Source: Coriobacteriia bacterium (GTDB taxonomy: Bacteria > Actinomycetota > Coriobacteriia > Anaerosomatales > PALSA-660). Taken from it: a stretch of 42,711 nt of DNA. Below the pieces are notes generated by a model. It made no database searches. It had not been told where the DNA came from and was given only the letters and a program-made list of their open reading frames with translations. Shown piece by piece: positions 8,205 through 16,689 of this stretch; within the stretch, counting starts at the first letter, position 1, and each line of letters opens with the position of its first letter. The stretch lies in the NCBI GenBank assembly GCA_030652345.1, contig JAUSAU010000006.1, forward strand, positions 1 to 42,711. The letters run 5' to 3'. A program made the position numbers and the translations under genes.

Positions 8205-9575
8205 ATGAGCGACACCCCAGAGTCCCCGGCGCAGGCGCCCACCGTACGCATACGCAGTTCGGCATGGGTATTCGCCGCGCAGGTGGGCAAGACGGCGCTG
8301 TCCATCCCCGTGGGGATCCTTCTCGCGCGCATCCTGGGGCCGTCGGGCAAGGGCGCGGTCAGCGTGGTGCAGACCGTCGCCGCAATGGCCGTGGCACTGC
8401 TCAACCTCGGGATGCCGAGCGCGGTGATGTGGCTCGCCGCCCGCGGGAGGGCCTCGGCCAAGGGGTCGCTCGCCCTCGGTGGCATCTTCGCAGCGGGTGC
8501 GATCTCGCTGGCGGGCGCGGCGGTGCTTCTGTTCGGTCCCAAGGCGGCTGCGGCCCGGATCGGCCTCGAATCGCCGCTCTTGCTTGCGTTCGCCGCCGCG
8601 GCGATCGTGCCGTCGATGATGGGCTACTTCTCGGACCACTATCTGCTCGGGCGGGGCGCGATCCGAGGCATGGCGATCGCGGACGTCGCCGCTCTCGCCG
8701 GTCAACTCGCGATCCTGGGCGTGCTCGCTGTCACAGGCACGCTGACGGTCGGCTCCGCCGTTCTCGTCTGGTTGGCGACGGCCTCGGGCTCGGTCCTCTA
8801 CAAGTCGTGGCTCGCCATGAGGACGGGAGCCGGTGATGGGCGCGGCGAGCACGCGGGAGTGCGCGCGATCGTGCGCGATGGGCGCGCATATGCGATCAAG
8901 GCCTGGCTCGGCAACACCGTCAACCTGCTCAGCCTGCGACAGGATGTCCTGCTCTTGGCGGCACTCGGAGGGACGCGCGAGGTCGGCGTCTACTCCGTTG
9001 GCGTGGCTGCTGCCGAGTTGGCCTGGTACATCCCCAATGCGCTTCAGTCGGTCGCCACCGTGAAGTTCGCGTCCGAGGACGACTCGCTCGAACTCGTCCA
9101 GCGACTCAATCGCTCGGCGTGGCCGTTCACCCTCGTCTTCGGCCTCGTCATCCTGGCCGTCCTCGGGCCGCTGATCCCGCTCGTGTATGGCGCACCGTTC
9201 AGCGCATCGGTGCTCCCGCTCGCACTGCTCCTGCCGGGGGTCGTCGCGACGTCGATGTCCAGCCCGTTGTCTGCCTGGCTCTCCGGCAAGGGGTACCCGG
9301 GCGACCCGGCCGCCGCGAACGTCGTCAACATGCTGGTGAACCTCGGTGTGAACATCCTGCTCATTCCACGCTTCGGCGCTGCGGGCGCCGCGATCGCATC
9401 ATCGATCTCATACTCGGCCGCCTCCGCCGTCATCCTGTGGCGATTCCGACTGCGTTCGGGATCGCGTCTGTCGCCGGCGCTCGTCCCTCGGTGGGCCGAC
9501 CTGCGCTCGATGGCGGGTCTGATATCCGATGTCCTGCTCCGCCGTTTCCGGGGGGACGACCGTGCTTCGCGGTAG
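8205..9575 (+). CDS. Wzx-type oligosaccharide flippase (MOP/MATE superfamily)
   Basis: 456 residues, ATG at 8205 with GGAG at 8196-8199 as ribosome binding site. It shows about 12-14 hydrophobic segments in the polysaccharide-export layout. The N-terminal region has the typical GILLARILGPSGKGA motif near residue 40 and the C-terminal half has NVVNMLVNLGVNILLIPRFG followed by alternating helices. These proteins flip undecaprenyl-linked oligosaccharide repeat units across the membrane. It would act between the cytoplasmic glycosyltransferases of this cluster and the O-antigen ligase/polymerase-like protein at 26294. The end of the gene overlaps the candidate promoter at 9567. Confidence 0.88.
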   Translation: MSDTPESPAQAPTVRIRSSAWVFAAQVGKTALSIPVGILLARILGPSGKGAVSVVQTVAAMAVALLNLGMPSAVMWLAARGRASAKGSLALGGIFAAGAISLAGAAVLLFGPKAAAARIGLESPLLLAFAAAAIVPSMMGYFSDHYLLGRGAIRGMAIADVAALAGQLAILGVLAVTGTLTVGSAVLVWLATASGSVLYKSWLAMRTGAGDGRGEHAGVRAIVRDGRAYAIKAWLGNTVNLLSLRQDVLLLAALGGTREVGVYSVGVAAAELAWYIPNALQSVATVKFASEDDSLELVQRLNRSAWPFTLVFGLVILAVLGPLIPLVYGAPFSASVLPLALLLPGVVATSMSSPLSAWLSGKGYPGDPAAANVVNMLVNLGVNILLIPRFGAAGAAIASSISYSAASAVILWRFRLRSGSRLSPALVPRWADLRSMAGLISDVLLRRFRGDDRASR

Positions 9576-9578
9576 ACT
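9567..9578 (+). promoter_or_regulatory. Candidate promoter -10 region ahead of the CMP-sugar operon
   Basis: Second copy of TCGCGGTAGACT, at the very end of the flippase coding region. The TAGACT hexamer would drive the 9774-14014 genes with a long untranslated leader, or the small open frame at 9637. No convincing -35 box is visible. Confidence 0.35.
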
Positions 9579-9636
9579 TGCGTGTGCAGCCACGAAGCGG
9601 GACTCGGGCGCGGGAAACCGGGCAGTGTGGGGCGGC

Positions 9637-9744
9637 GTGATCGAGATGCCCATCCTGCGCACTCCGTCGATCGTCATCGCCGTCCCGCGATCGGTCGCCA
9701 AGCGTTTCTTCGACATGAACGTGGACATCCCGCCCGCGCGCTGA
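9637..9744 (+). CDS. Possible 35-residue small protein of unknown function
   Basis: This lies in the 198-base gap between the flippase and the CMP-sugar synthetase. The frame from GTG 9637 (or ATG 9646) to TGA 9744 has the strong G/C third-position bias of real genes here (nearly every codon ends in G or C). It encodes a short basic peptide ending KRFFDMNVDIPPAR. There is no clear ribosome binding site and I recognise no family. It could be a genuine small protein, a leader peptide, or a remnant of a lost gene. The 8-bp hairpin at 9733-9752 overlaps its stop. Confidence 0.25.
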   Translation: MIEMPILRTPSIVIAVPRSVAKRFFDMNVDIPPAR

Positions 9745-9752
9745 CGCGCGGG
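9733..9752 (+). other. Hairpin between the flippase and CMP-sugar synthetase genes
   Basis: CCCGCGCG and CGCGCGGG form a perfect 8-bp stem around a CTGA loop. There is no following T-run, so it is a weak candidate for a terminator or attenuator. It lies 21 bases before the ATG at 9774. Confidence 0.4.
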
Positions 9753-9773
9753 TGATCGCACGAGAGGATCGGC

Positions 9774-10499
9774 ATGCATCAGGGTCGGACGGTACTCGCC
9801 CTCATCCTCGCTCGCGGCGGGTCGAAAGGCCTGCCGTGCAAGAACGTGCTGCCCCTGCGCGGGCGGCCGCTGATCACGTGGACGATCGAGGCGGCGCTGG
9901 CTGCCGGGGCGATCGACCGCGTCGTTGTGACCACCGATGACGAGCGGATCGCCTCCGTCTCGCGGGAGACGGGCGCCGATGTCCCCTTCCTGCGTCCTGC
10001 CGAGTTGGCGCTCGACACCTCTCCGAGCGTCGATGCGGTCCTGCACGCACTGGACTTCCTCGAAGGTGCGGACGGGGAGGTGTTCGACTACATCGCCCTG
10101 CTCGAGCCCACCTCGCCGCTGCGTGCGCCCGGGGACATCGATCGCGCGATAGAGCTCCTGTTCGCCAACGAGGATCGGGCCGATGCGGTGGTGAGCGTCG
10201 GCGAGGTCCACATGGAGCATCCGGCGATCGTCAAGCGGGTCGAGGACGGATACCTGCGCCCCTTCGTCGATGAGGTGGCGACGGTGACCCGCCGCCAGGA
10301 CCTCGGCCCCGCGCTCTTCCCCTACGGTGTGATCTACCTCGTCAAAGTGGCCGTTCTGCGTGAGACGAGGTCGTTCTACCCCGATCGCACGATACCGCTG
10401 CCCATCGAGCGGTGGCAAAATTACGAGATCGACGATGCATACGACCTCGCTGTGGTGGAGGCCGTGCTGAATCTCCGGCTGAAAGAGGACGTGCGATGA
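9774..10499 (+). CDS. Acylneuraminate/CMP-sugar cytidylyltransferase (NeuA/KdsB superfamily)
   Basis: 241 residues, ATG start with GAGAGGA upstream. The N-terminal nucleotide-binding signature ALILARGGSKGLPCKNVLPL (from residue 9) is diagnostic of CMP-acylneuraminate-type synthetases, followed by VVTTDDERIASVS and LLEPTSPLR. The enzyme activates a nonulosonic or related acidic sugar with CTP in the cytoplasm. No NeuB-type synthase, NeuC epimerase or KdsA is in the window, so the sugar cannot be named. It is the first gene of a coupled set: its stop overlaps the start of the Gfo/Idh/MocA gene (ATGA at 10496-10499). Confidence 0.88.
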   Translation: MHQGRTVLALILARGGSKGLPCKNVLPLRGRPLITWTIEAALAAGAIDRVVVTTDDERIASVSRETGADVPFLRPAELALDTSPSVDAVLHALDFLEGADGEVFDYIALLEPTSPLRAPGDIDRAIELLFANEDRADAVVSVGEVHMEHPAIVKRVEDGYLRPFVDEVATVTRRQDLGPALFPYGVIYLVKVAVLRETRSFYPDRTIPLPIERWQNYEIDDAYDLAVVEAVLNLRLKEDVR

Positions 10500-11506
10500 G
10501 GATCCTGCAGATCGGCCTGGGCTCCATGGGCAAGCGGAGGCTCCGGAACCTGACCGCTCTCGGCGAGACGGATATCGTCGCGTTCGACCTGCGGGAGGAC
10601 CGTCGCGCGTTCGCCGAGTCCGAGTACGGGATCCGCACCGTCGGGGAGATCTCGGAGGAGCTCTTCGATGAGCGCGAGGTGTATGTGATCTCCACGCCGC
10701 CCGATCATCACGCGCCCTACATCCGCCACGCCGTGGAGCGCGGCCGCCCCGCGTTCGTCGAAGCGAGTGTGCTCTCCGCCGGACTCGACGAACTCGATCG
10801 GGCCGCTCGTGCCGCGTCGGTGACCATCTGCCCGTCGTGCACGCTGCGGTTCCACCCGTCGGTACGCGCGATCAAAGACGTCGTGACCTCCGGCCGCCAC
10901 GGCAAGGTCACGTCGTTCGACTACTACATGGGGCAGTACCTGCCGGACTGGCATCCCTGGGAGGACATCCGCACGTTCTATGTCGGCAAGCGCGAGACGT
11001 CCGCCAGTCGCGAGATGGTGCCGTTCGAGTTGACCTGGCTCGTGGATGTCGTCGGATGGCCGCGTGAGGTCGTCGGCCTGCTGGGTTCGACGCTCGACAT
11101 GGGGGTCGACATCGATGACACCTACGCGGTCGCGATGCGCGGAGACGGCTGGATCGGGTCGCTCACCGTGGACGTCGTCGCGCGCTATGCGCTGCGTCGC
11201 CTGGTGCTGAACCTCGAGGGCGCGCAGCTGCAGTGGAGCTGGGACGACAAGTTCGTCCGTCTCTATGACGCCGAGACCCAGGAGTGGTCGGAGATCCGGG
11301 AGCCGGAGGGGGAGGCCGCTGCGGCGGCCGGATATAACCCGAACATCATCGAGCAGATGTACATCGATGAGATGGCCGCCTTTCTGTCGGCCGCCCGCGG
11401 CGATGTTCCGTTCCCGAGCACGCTCGCAGACGATATCGCCGTCCTACGTATCCTCGAGGCCGTCGAGGCCACGAACTCGGGTGCCAGTCTCTCCTACGAG
11501 GGGTGA
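10496..11506 (+). CDS. Gfo/Idh/MocA-family protein with altered catalytic EKP motif
   Basis: 336 residues from ATG 10496. A longer frame would run back into the cytidylyltransferase gene, whereas this start gives the family N-terminus with the Rossmann motif GLGSMGKR at residues 7-14. The second half has the usual alpha/beta domain (PSCTLRFHPSVRAIKD). At the position where family members have EKP, with the catalytic lysine, the sequence reads FVEASVLS, so Glu89 is kept but Lys is replaced by Ala90. It may be a sugar oxidoreductase with changed chemistry, or a non-redox member. Coupling to a CMP-sugar synthetase and an aminotransferase suggests a role in making a CMP-linked amino sugar. Confidence 0.82.
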   Translation: MRILQIGLGSMGKRRLRNLTALGETDIVAFDLREDRRAFAESEYGIRTVGEISEELFDEREVYVISTPPDHHAPYIRHAVERGRPAFVEASVLSAGLDELDRAARAASVTICPSCTLRFHPSVRAIKDVVTSGRHGKVTSFDYYMGQYLPDWHPWEDIRTFYVGKRETSASREMVPFELTWLVDVVGWPREVVGLLGSTLDMGVDIDDTYAVAMRGDGWIGSLTVDVVARYALRRLVLNLEGAQLQWSWDDKFVRLYDAETQEWSEIREPEGEAAAAAGYNPNIIEQMYIDEMAAFLSAARGDVPFPSTLADDIAVLRILEAVEATNSGASLSYEG

Positions 11507-12822
11507 TCCACGTGGGCCGCGGCCAGGATCTCTACCTGCACGCCAAGCAGCTGATCCCGGGCGGGACCGAGCTACTTTCCAAGCGCCCGGAGATGTTCCT
11601 CCCCGACGGGTGGCCTGCGTACTACTCACGGTGCAAAGGCGCGCGGATCTGGGACCTCGACGGCCGCGAGTATCTGGACTTCGCGACGATGGGCGTGGGG
11701 GCGTGCGTTCTGGGCTACGCCGACGATGAGGTCGACGCTGCCGTCATCGAGTGCATCCGCAACGGGTCGATGAGTTCGCTCAACGCCGTCGAGGAGGTCA
11801 CGCTCGCCGAGCGCCTCGTCGCGATACACCCGTGGGCCGACATGGCCCGCTTCTCGAAGACCGGCGGCGAGGCCTGCGCGATCGCGGTGCGCATCGCGCG
11901 CGCCGCCTCCGGGCGCTCTCGCGTCGCCTTCTGCGGCTACCACGGCTGGCACGACTGGTATCTCTCAGCCAACATCGGCGACTCGTCGAACCTCGACGGT
12001 CAACTGCTGCCGGGACTCGACCCCGCCGGAGTGCCGCGGGAGCTCAAGGATACGGCGGTGCCCTTCTTCTACAACGACCTCGCCTCGCTCGAAGCGCTCA
12101 CCTCACGATTCGGCGACATCGGCGTCATCATCATGGAGCCGGTGCGCGGCCACATCCCGGAGCCCGGATTCCTCGAGGGTGTGCGCGAGATCGCCACGCG
12201 CATCGGTGCGGTGCTCATCTTCGATGAGGTGACGTCGGGGTTCCGTGTCAACTTCGGTGGCGTGCACCTGACCTTGGGTGTCGAGCCCGACGTGGCCGTG
12301 TTCGGCAAGGCGCTCGGCAACGGCTATCCGATCTCCGCGGTCATCGGCCGCGCACCGGTCATGGACGCCGCGCAGACCTCGTTCATCTCGTCCACGTTCT
12401 GGACGGAGCGGATCGGCTACGTCGCCGCCCTCGCGACCCTCGAGAAGACCGAGCGGCTCGACGTTCCCGCCCATCTGGTGGCGGCCGGACGTCGCATCAA
12501 GGCGGCATGGCGCTCGGGCGCGCACGCCGCCGGCCTCGATGTCCACATCAGCGGTCTCGATGCGCTCAGCCATATCGACCTGCGCGGCGACGATCCGCTG
12601 GCCGCCGGCACCCTGTTCACCCAGGCGATGCTCGATCGCGGCTTCCTGGCCGGCGCGAGCGCGTACTCGACGCTCGCATACGACGACGAAGTGCTTGATG
12701 CGTACGCGGAGGCGGCCGCCGGGTCGTTCGCCGCCGTCGCTGATGCCGCCGCGAGTGACGGAGGCGTCAGGGGGGCGCTGCGAGGCGGGGTGCGGCATGC
12801 CGGTTTCAAGCGCCTTGCCTGA
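11503..12822 (+). CDS. Class III PLP aminotransferase (glutamate-1-semialdehyde aminomutase-like)
   Basis: 439 residues, GTG start overlapping the previous stop (GTGA). The fold-type I signature is clear: DGREYLDFATMGVGACVLGY early, YHGWHDWY in the middle, the PLP aspartate region VLIFDEVTSGFR, and the Schiff-base lysine in FGKALGNGYP (Lys269). The sequence resembles HemL-like enzymes found in glycan loci rather than haem synthesis genes, and no other haem synthesis gene is nearby. The probable job is amination of a keto-sugar intermediate in the CMP-sugar pathway of its two upstream neighbours. The substrate is inference. Confidence 0.85.
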   Translation: MIHVGRGQDLYLHAKQLIPGGTELLSKRPEMFLPDGWPAYYSRCKGARIWDLDGREYLDFATMGVGACVLGYADDEVDAAVIECIRNGSMSSLNAVEEVTLAERLVAIHPWADMARFSKTGGEACAIAVRIARAASGRSRVAFCGYHGWHDWYLSANIGDSSNLDGQLLPGLDPAGVPRELKDTAVPFFYNDLASLEALTSRFGDIGVIIMEPVRGHIPEPGFLEGVREIATRIGAVLIFDEVTSGFRVNFGGVHLTLGVEPDVAVFGKALGNGYPISAVIGRAPVMDAAQTSFISSTFWTERIGYVAALATLEKTERLDVPAHLVAAGRRIKAAWRSGAHAAGLDVHISGLDALSHIDLRGDDPLAAGTLFTQAMLDRGFLAGASAYSTLAYDDEVLDAYAEAAAGSFAAVADAAASDGGVRGALRGGVRHAGFKRLA

Positions 12823-14014
12823 CCCCGTGCGCCGGTTGTCCTTCCTGACGCCGGCGCCCCCCTCGGAGTGGGACGTGGCGACGTGGGGCCTCGATCATCT
12901 GGCGGGTCGCGGCTTCGAGATCGAGATCGTGGACCTCAGTCGAGTGCTGCAGCCCGCTTTGGCGGGGCGTGATATCCCCCTTGGCCCGTGGCGTGTGACG
13001 CACATTCGCGACATGGGCGAGGTGGACCGCCTCATCCGCGACCGAGCCACGGGTACCGTCTACGTCGACTTCCTCCTCGGCATCTCGGATGTCGGCCCCC
13101 GGGAGGCCCCGGTGTTCGGGGCGCTGCACCGGCATGCGGCACCATACATCCTGGTCTATGCAGGGGCTGTCCCCCCACCCGACCCGAGCGCACCGGGTGT
13201 GGCGGCCCAGCGTGGGTCCCGATTCGCCGATCCGACTCGCGTCCTGCGAGCCCTCGCCGGGAGGGTGACCCGCCTCGCGCGCCGTGCGGGCGTAGCGTAT
13301 GCGTTGCCGGCGCGCGTGTACGCCGGGCACGCCCAGGCCATCGAGCGATTCATCGACAGGTACCCCGCGCTACGCGGTCGGGTGCGCCCGATCAACTCCT
13401 TCGATTTCGACCGCTTTCTCGCACTGCAAGCCGCGACGCCCACGATCGAGCGTGACGGGACATGTCTTTTCCTGGACGAGGGGCTGCTCGGCCACCCTGA
13501 CTTCGAGTACCTGGGGATCACGCGACTCGACGGTGCGGCATATGCGGCATCGATGAGCCGCCTTTTCGACGCGGTCGAGGCTGCGACGGGGCTGACCGTG
13601 CGCATCGCGGCACACCCTCGCGTGGATCCCGTCGCGCTCGGCGAAGCGGCGGGTGGGCGGGAGGTGATCGTCGGCCACACTCCCGAACTCGTCCTGCGCT
13701 CGGACGCGGTGATCGCTCATGCGAGTACCGCCATCAACTTCGCAGCGCTCGCGGCGCGCCCACTCATCGTGTGTGAGACCGCAGGAATGCGGGCGACGGG
13801 CTATTCGGGACAGGTCCACGGTGCGGCGCGTGCCCTCGGTCTCCGAGTCCTCGACGCCGAGGATCCGACCGCGATCGCGGCGCTTCCCCGTGACCCGACC
13901 GAATGGCCGAGTCCCGCGTACGAAGCCTACTTGGGTCGCTACGTACGCTCTCCTGACGCGCCGGCCGCAAACACATGGGATATCGTGGCCACCGATCTCG
14001 CCGCGGGCATCTAG
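12797..14014 (+). CDS. Putative glycosyltransferase / surface carbohydrate biosynthesis protein
   Basis: 405 residues if ATG 12797 is used (GGGG ahead of it, 26-base overlap with the aminotransferase). GTG 12827, just after that stop, is an alternative. I do not recognise a firm family. The C-terminal half reads like a GT-B glycosyltransferase donor domain: FLDEGLLGHPDF near residue 225, RIAAHPRVDP, then LRSDAVIAHASTAINFAAL, a motif position where polysialyl- and surface-sugar transferases bind nucleotide sugars. Being last in the CMP-sugar set, it is the natural candidate for the transferase that uses that CMP-sugar. This is inference; the fold should be tested. Confidence 0.6.
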   Translation: MPVSSALPDPVRRLSFLTPAPPSEWDVATWGLDHLAGRGFEIEIVDLSRVLQPALAGRDIPLGPWRVTHIRDMGEVDRLIRDRATGTVYVDFLLGISDVGPREAPVFGALHRHAAPYILVYAGAVPPPDPSAPGVAAQRGSRFADPTRVLRALAGRVTRLARRAGVAYALPARVYAGHAQAIERFIDRYPALRGRVRPINSFDFDRFLALQAATPTIERDGTCLFLDEGLLGHPDFEYLGITRLDGAAYAASMSRLFDAVEAATGLTVRIAAHPRVDPVALGEAAGGREVIVGHTPELVLRSDAVIAHASTAINFAALAARPLIVCETAGMRATGYSGQVHGAARALGLRVLDAEDPTAIAALPRDPTEWPSPAYEAYLGRYVRSPDAPAANTWDIVATDLAAGI

Positions 14015-14078
14015 CCCTCGCGACCCGCCCGCTCCCGGTGGCATACTTGCCGGGAATCGACCAGATCACGGAGGTGCG

Positions 14079-14603
14079 ATGCCCGACATCCTCGACATCG
14101 GCTGCGGCAACAAGAAGCGACCCGGTGCGATCGGGATCGACGTGAACCCGCGCACGGATGCCGACGTCGTCCACGACCTGGATGTCTTCCCGTATCCGTT
14201 CGCCGACAGCAGCTTCGACGAACTGTACGCGGACAACGTGATCGAACACCTCGACGATGTGCTCGCCGTCATGGAGGAGATCCATCGCATCGCCCGGCCC
14301 GGCGCACTCGTGAAGGTCGTCGTCCCGTACTTCCGCTCGCGCTGGGCGTTCATAGATCCGACCCACCGCCACTTCTTCGGAGTCGAGTCGTTCTCCTACT
14401 TCGACCCCGATCACGTGCACAATCGTCTCTACAACTACTCCACGGCGACCTTCAGGGTCGAGAGGGTGGCCTTCAACGAGACGATCCCCGGGAGGCGGCT
14501 GCTCAGGGCAATCGGCAATCGGTGGCCCGTGCGCTACGAGTCGCGCATCAGTCACCTCGCTCCGCTCGATGACCTGACGTTTCACCTGCGGGTCGTGAAG
14601 TAG
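14079..14603 (+). CDS. SAM-dependent methyltransferase (type 11)
   Basis: 174 residues. The start ATG 14079 has the best ribosome binding site of the region (GGAGGTG at 14070-14076), and the preceding in-frame stretch lies in another gene. The SAM-binding motif ILDIGCGNKKRPG is at residues 4-16, followed by GIDVNP, the motif II region FDELYADNVIEHL and the post-motif IARPGALVKVVVPYF. Small class I methyltransferases of this type methylate sugars or lipid carriers in surface polysaccharide loci. Its acceptor is unknown. The GT4 gene starts five bases after its stop. Confidence 0.85.
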   Translation: MPDILDIGCGNKKRPGAIGIDVNPRTDADVVHDLDVFPYPFADSSFDELYADNVIEHLDDVLAVMEEIHRIARPGALVKVVVPYFRSRWAFIDPTHRHFFGVESFSYFDPDHVHNRLYNYSTATFRVERVAFNETIPGRRLLRAIGNRWPVRYESRISHLAPLDDLTFHLRVVK

Positions 14604-14607
14604 CAGC

Positions 14608-15861
14608 ATGGCTTCCGCCGCCGACCCGATTCGCGTCCACCTTCATTCAGACAGCCCGTTCTTCTCGGGCAGCGAGAACATGCTCGTGACCCTTTTCGGC
14701 GACGAGCGCCTGCGTGAACGGGTCGCTTTCACCTTCTCCTATCGCGCGGACCCCGTCTACGAGGCCGGCTTCAGGTCCCGCATCGCGCAGCCGCCGCCAT
14801 CGGCGGCTCTGCCGCTTCCGTCGGTGCCTGCGACGGCGGCGCGGGTGCCGTCGGCCCTGCGCCCCCTCGCGAAGGCTGCCATGTATGTCTCAGGGACGAA
14901 GTACCTGTACGTGGCGCGCGATCGGCGGTTGCTCCGTGAGCATTTCGCCGCGTTGCGTCCCGACATCGTGCACATCAACAGCGGCGGCTGGCCTGGGGCC
15001 TATTCCTGCCCGGCCGCGGCTCTTGCGGCCGCGGACGCCGGCGTGCCGGCCACGCTGTTCGTCGCCAACAACATCGCGCAGGACTACTCGTCGCCCCATC
15101 GCTGGTTCGACCGCGGTCTCGATCGGGCCGCAGCCGCGTCGGTCACCCGGTTCGTCACCGGCTCCACCTACGCGGCGGGTGCGCTCGGCCGAGTGCTCGC
15201 GCTTCCGCCCGGGCGTGTCGAGACCCTGCCCAACGGCGTGCGACCCCGTCCCGTCAAGGCGACGCGTGCTGAGGTGCTCTCCGACCTCGGGGTCGATCCG
15301 TCTGCTCCGGTCGTGACCGTCGTGGCGAATCTCGAGGTACGCAAGGGCCAGCAGCATCTGCTGCGCGCGGCCGTGCTCCCGGCGCTCGCGGATACCGGCT
15401 GCACGTTGATCATCGAGGGCGAGGGCCCTGACGAGTCAGGGTTGCGCGGACTCGCGCGGGATCTCGCCATCGCCGAGCGGGTCCGCTTTGCGGGCCGTGT
15501 CGCGGACGTCTGGAGCCTGATTGCCGCATCGGACGTCATCGTCCTGCCGTCGGTCGCGAACGAGGACTTCCCGAACATCGTCCTCGAGGCGATGTCGCTC
15601 GGCAGGCCGGTCGTTGCGAGCCGTATCGCCGGGACACCCGAACAGATCGTGGACGGGGAGACCGGTCTGCTGGTGGAGCCGGGCGACGAGGCGGGACTCG
15701 CCGCCGCGGTCGGACGCCTCGTGACCGATGAAGGTCTGCGCCGCCGGATGGGCGACGCCGGCCGCGAGAGGTTCGCATCGTGCTTCACTGCGGAGCGAGC
15801 GGCCGCCGCATACGGAGATCTCTATCGCCGGTTGCTCGCGGGCGCTCCCGCGCGAGCGTGA
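14608..15861 (+). CDS. Glycosyltransferase family 4
   Basis: 417 residues, ATG just after the methyltransferase stop. A GT-B fold is indicated by an N-terminal Rossmann half (HLHSDSPFFSGSENMLVTLF) and a donor domain with VANLEVRKGQQHLL, IIEGEGPDESGL, and the E-X7-E segment EDFPNIVLEAMSLGRPVVAS. Retaining GT4 enzymes add hexoses to undecaprenyl-linked intermediates in the cytoplasm. It ends six bases before a TAGAAT box, so the rfbF genes that follow probably form a new transcript. Confidence 0.88.
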   Translation: MASAADPIRVHLHSDSPFFSGSENMLVTLFGDERLRERVAFTFSYRADPVYEAGFRSRIAQPPPSAALPLPSVPATAARVPSALRPLAKAAMYVSGTKYLYVARDRRLLREHFAALRPDIVHINSGGWPGAYSCPAAALAAADAGVPATLFVANNIAQDYSSPHRWFDRGLDRAAAASVTRFVTGSTYAAGALGRVLALPPGRVETLPNGVRPRPVKATRAEVLSDLGVDPSAPVVTVVANLEVRKGQQHLLRAAVLPALADTGCTLIIEGEGPDESGLRGLARDLAIAERVRFAGRVADVWSLIAASDVIVLPSVANEDFPNIVLEAMSLGRPVVASRIAGTPEQIVDGETGLLVEPGDEAGLAAAVGRLVTDEGLRRRMGDAGRERFASCFTAERAAAAYGDLYRRLLAGAPARA

Positions 15862-15866
15862 CACGC

Positions 15867-15872
15867 TAGAAT
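15867..15872 (+). promoter_or_regulatory. Candidate -10 box for the rfbFG operon
   Basis: TAGAAT lies between the GT4 stop and rfbF, 37 bases before the rfbF ATG. It is a good actinobacterial -10 hexamer, but no clear -35 is present 16-18 bases upstream. Confidence 0.45.
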
Positions 15873-15909
15873 GGGCGTGCCATGCACGCGCCCGAACCCG
15901 AGGGGTCCC

Positions 15910-16689
15910 ATGAAAGTCGTCATCCTGTGCGGCGGCAAGGGCACGCGGCTCTCCGAGGAGACCGTCGTGCGCCCGAAGCCGATGGTCGAGATCGGCGGCA
16001 AGCCGATCCTGTGGCACATCATGAAGTACTACGCCTCATTCGGGCTGAACGAGTTCGTGCTCGCCCTCGGGTATAAGGCCGACTACATCAAGAACTACTT
16101 CTACCACTACCGACTGACCTCGGCCGACTTCACGATCACGCTCGACCCCAACGTCGACCCGGTCATCCACGGGTCCGCCGAACCCGACCCCTGGACCGTC
16201 ACCTGCGTCGACACGGGCGAGAACACGCTCAAGGGCGCCCGGGTGAAGCGACTCGAGGAGCACCTCGACGACGATGTCTTCCTGCTCACCTACGGCGACG
16301 GCATAGCGAACGTCGACCTCGACGCGCTCCTCGCATTCCATCGCAGCCACGGCGCGATGGGAACGGTGACGGGGGTGCGTCCTCCTTCGCGCTTCGGCGA
16401 GATGACGCTCGATGGCGACACCGTCGTCTCCTTCGAGGAGAAGCCGCAGCTTGCGCAGGGTGTCATCAATGGTGGGTTCTTCGTCTTCAACCGCGAGTTC
16501 CTCGATTACCTGACGGACGACGAGGAGTGCGACCTCGAGTTCGGTGCCCTTCAGAAGCTCGCCGACGACGGCGGGCTGCGCGTCTTCCGCCACGACGGCT
16601 TCTGGCAGTGCATGGACAACGTCCGCGAGCGCGACTACCTCGAGACGCTCTACGAGTCCGGCGAGGCCCCCTGGAAGGTGTGGAAGTGA
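15910..16689 (+). CDS. rfbF: Glucose-1-phosphate cytidylyltransferase
   Basis: 259 residues from ATG 15910, preceded by AGGGG. An upstream in-frame ATG at 15871 sits inside the -10 box and is rejected. The nucleotidyltransferase signature MKVVILCGGKGTRLSEET opens the protein, and RPKPMVEIGGKPILWHIMK, YGDGIANVD and VTGVRPPSRFGEM match RfbF closely. It makes CDP-D-glucose, the entry point to CDP-3,6-dideoxyhexoses, and therefore supplies RfbG (next gene) and RfbH (base 1). The stop overlaps the rfbG start (GTGA). Confidence 0.95.
   Translation: MKVVILCGGKGTRLSEETVVRPKPMVEIGGKPILWHIMKYYASFGLNEFVLALGYKADYIKNYFYHYRLTSADFTITLDPNVDPVIHGSAEPDPWTVTCVDTGENTLKGARVKRLEEHLDDDVFLLTYGDGIANVDLDALLAFHRSHGAMGTVTGVRPPSRFGEMTLDGDTVVSFEEKPQLAQGVINGGFFVFNREFLDYLTDDEECDLEFGALQKLADDGGLRVFRHDGFWQCMDNVRERDYLETLYESGEAPWKVWK

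Noticed and set aside
11503..12822. HemL of tetrapyrrole synthesis supporting the cytochromes
   Set aside because: It is coupled to CMP-sugar genes and there are no other haem synthesis genes nearby.
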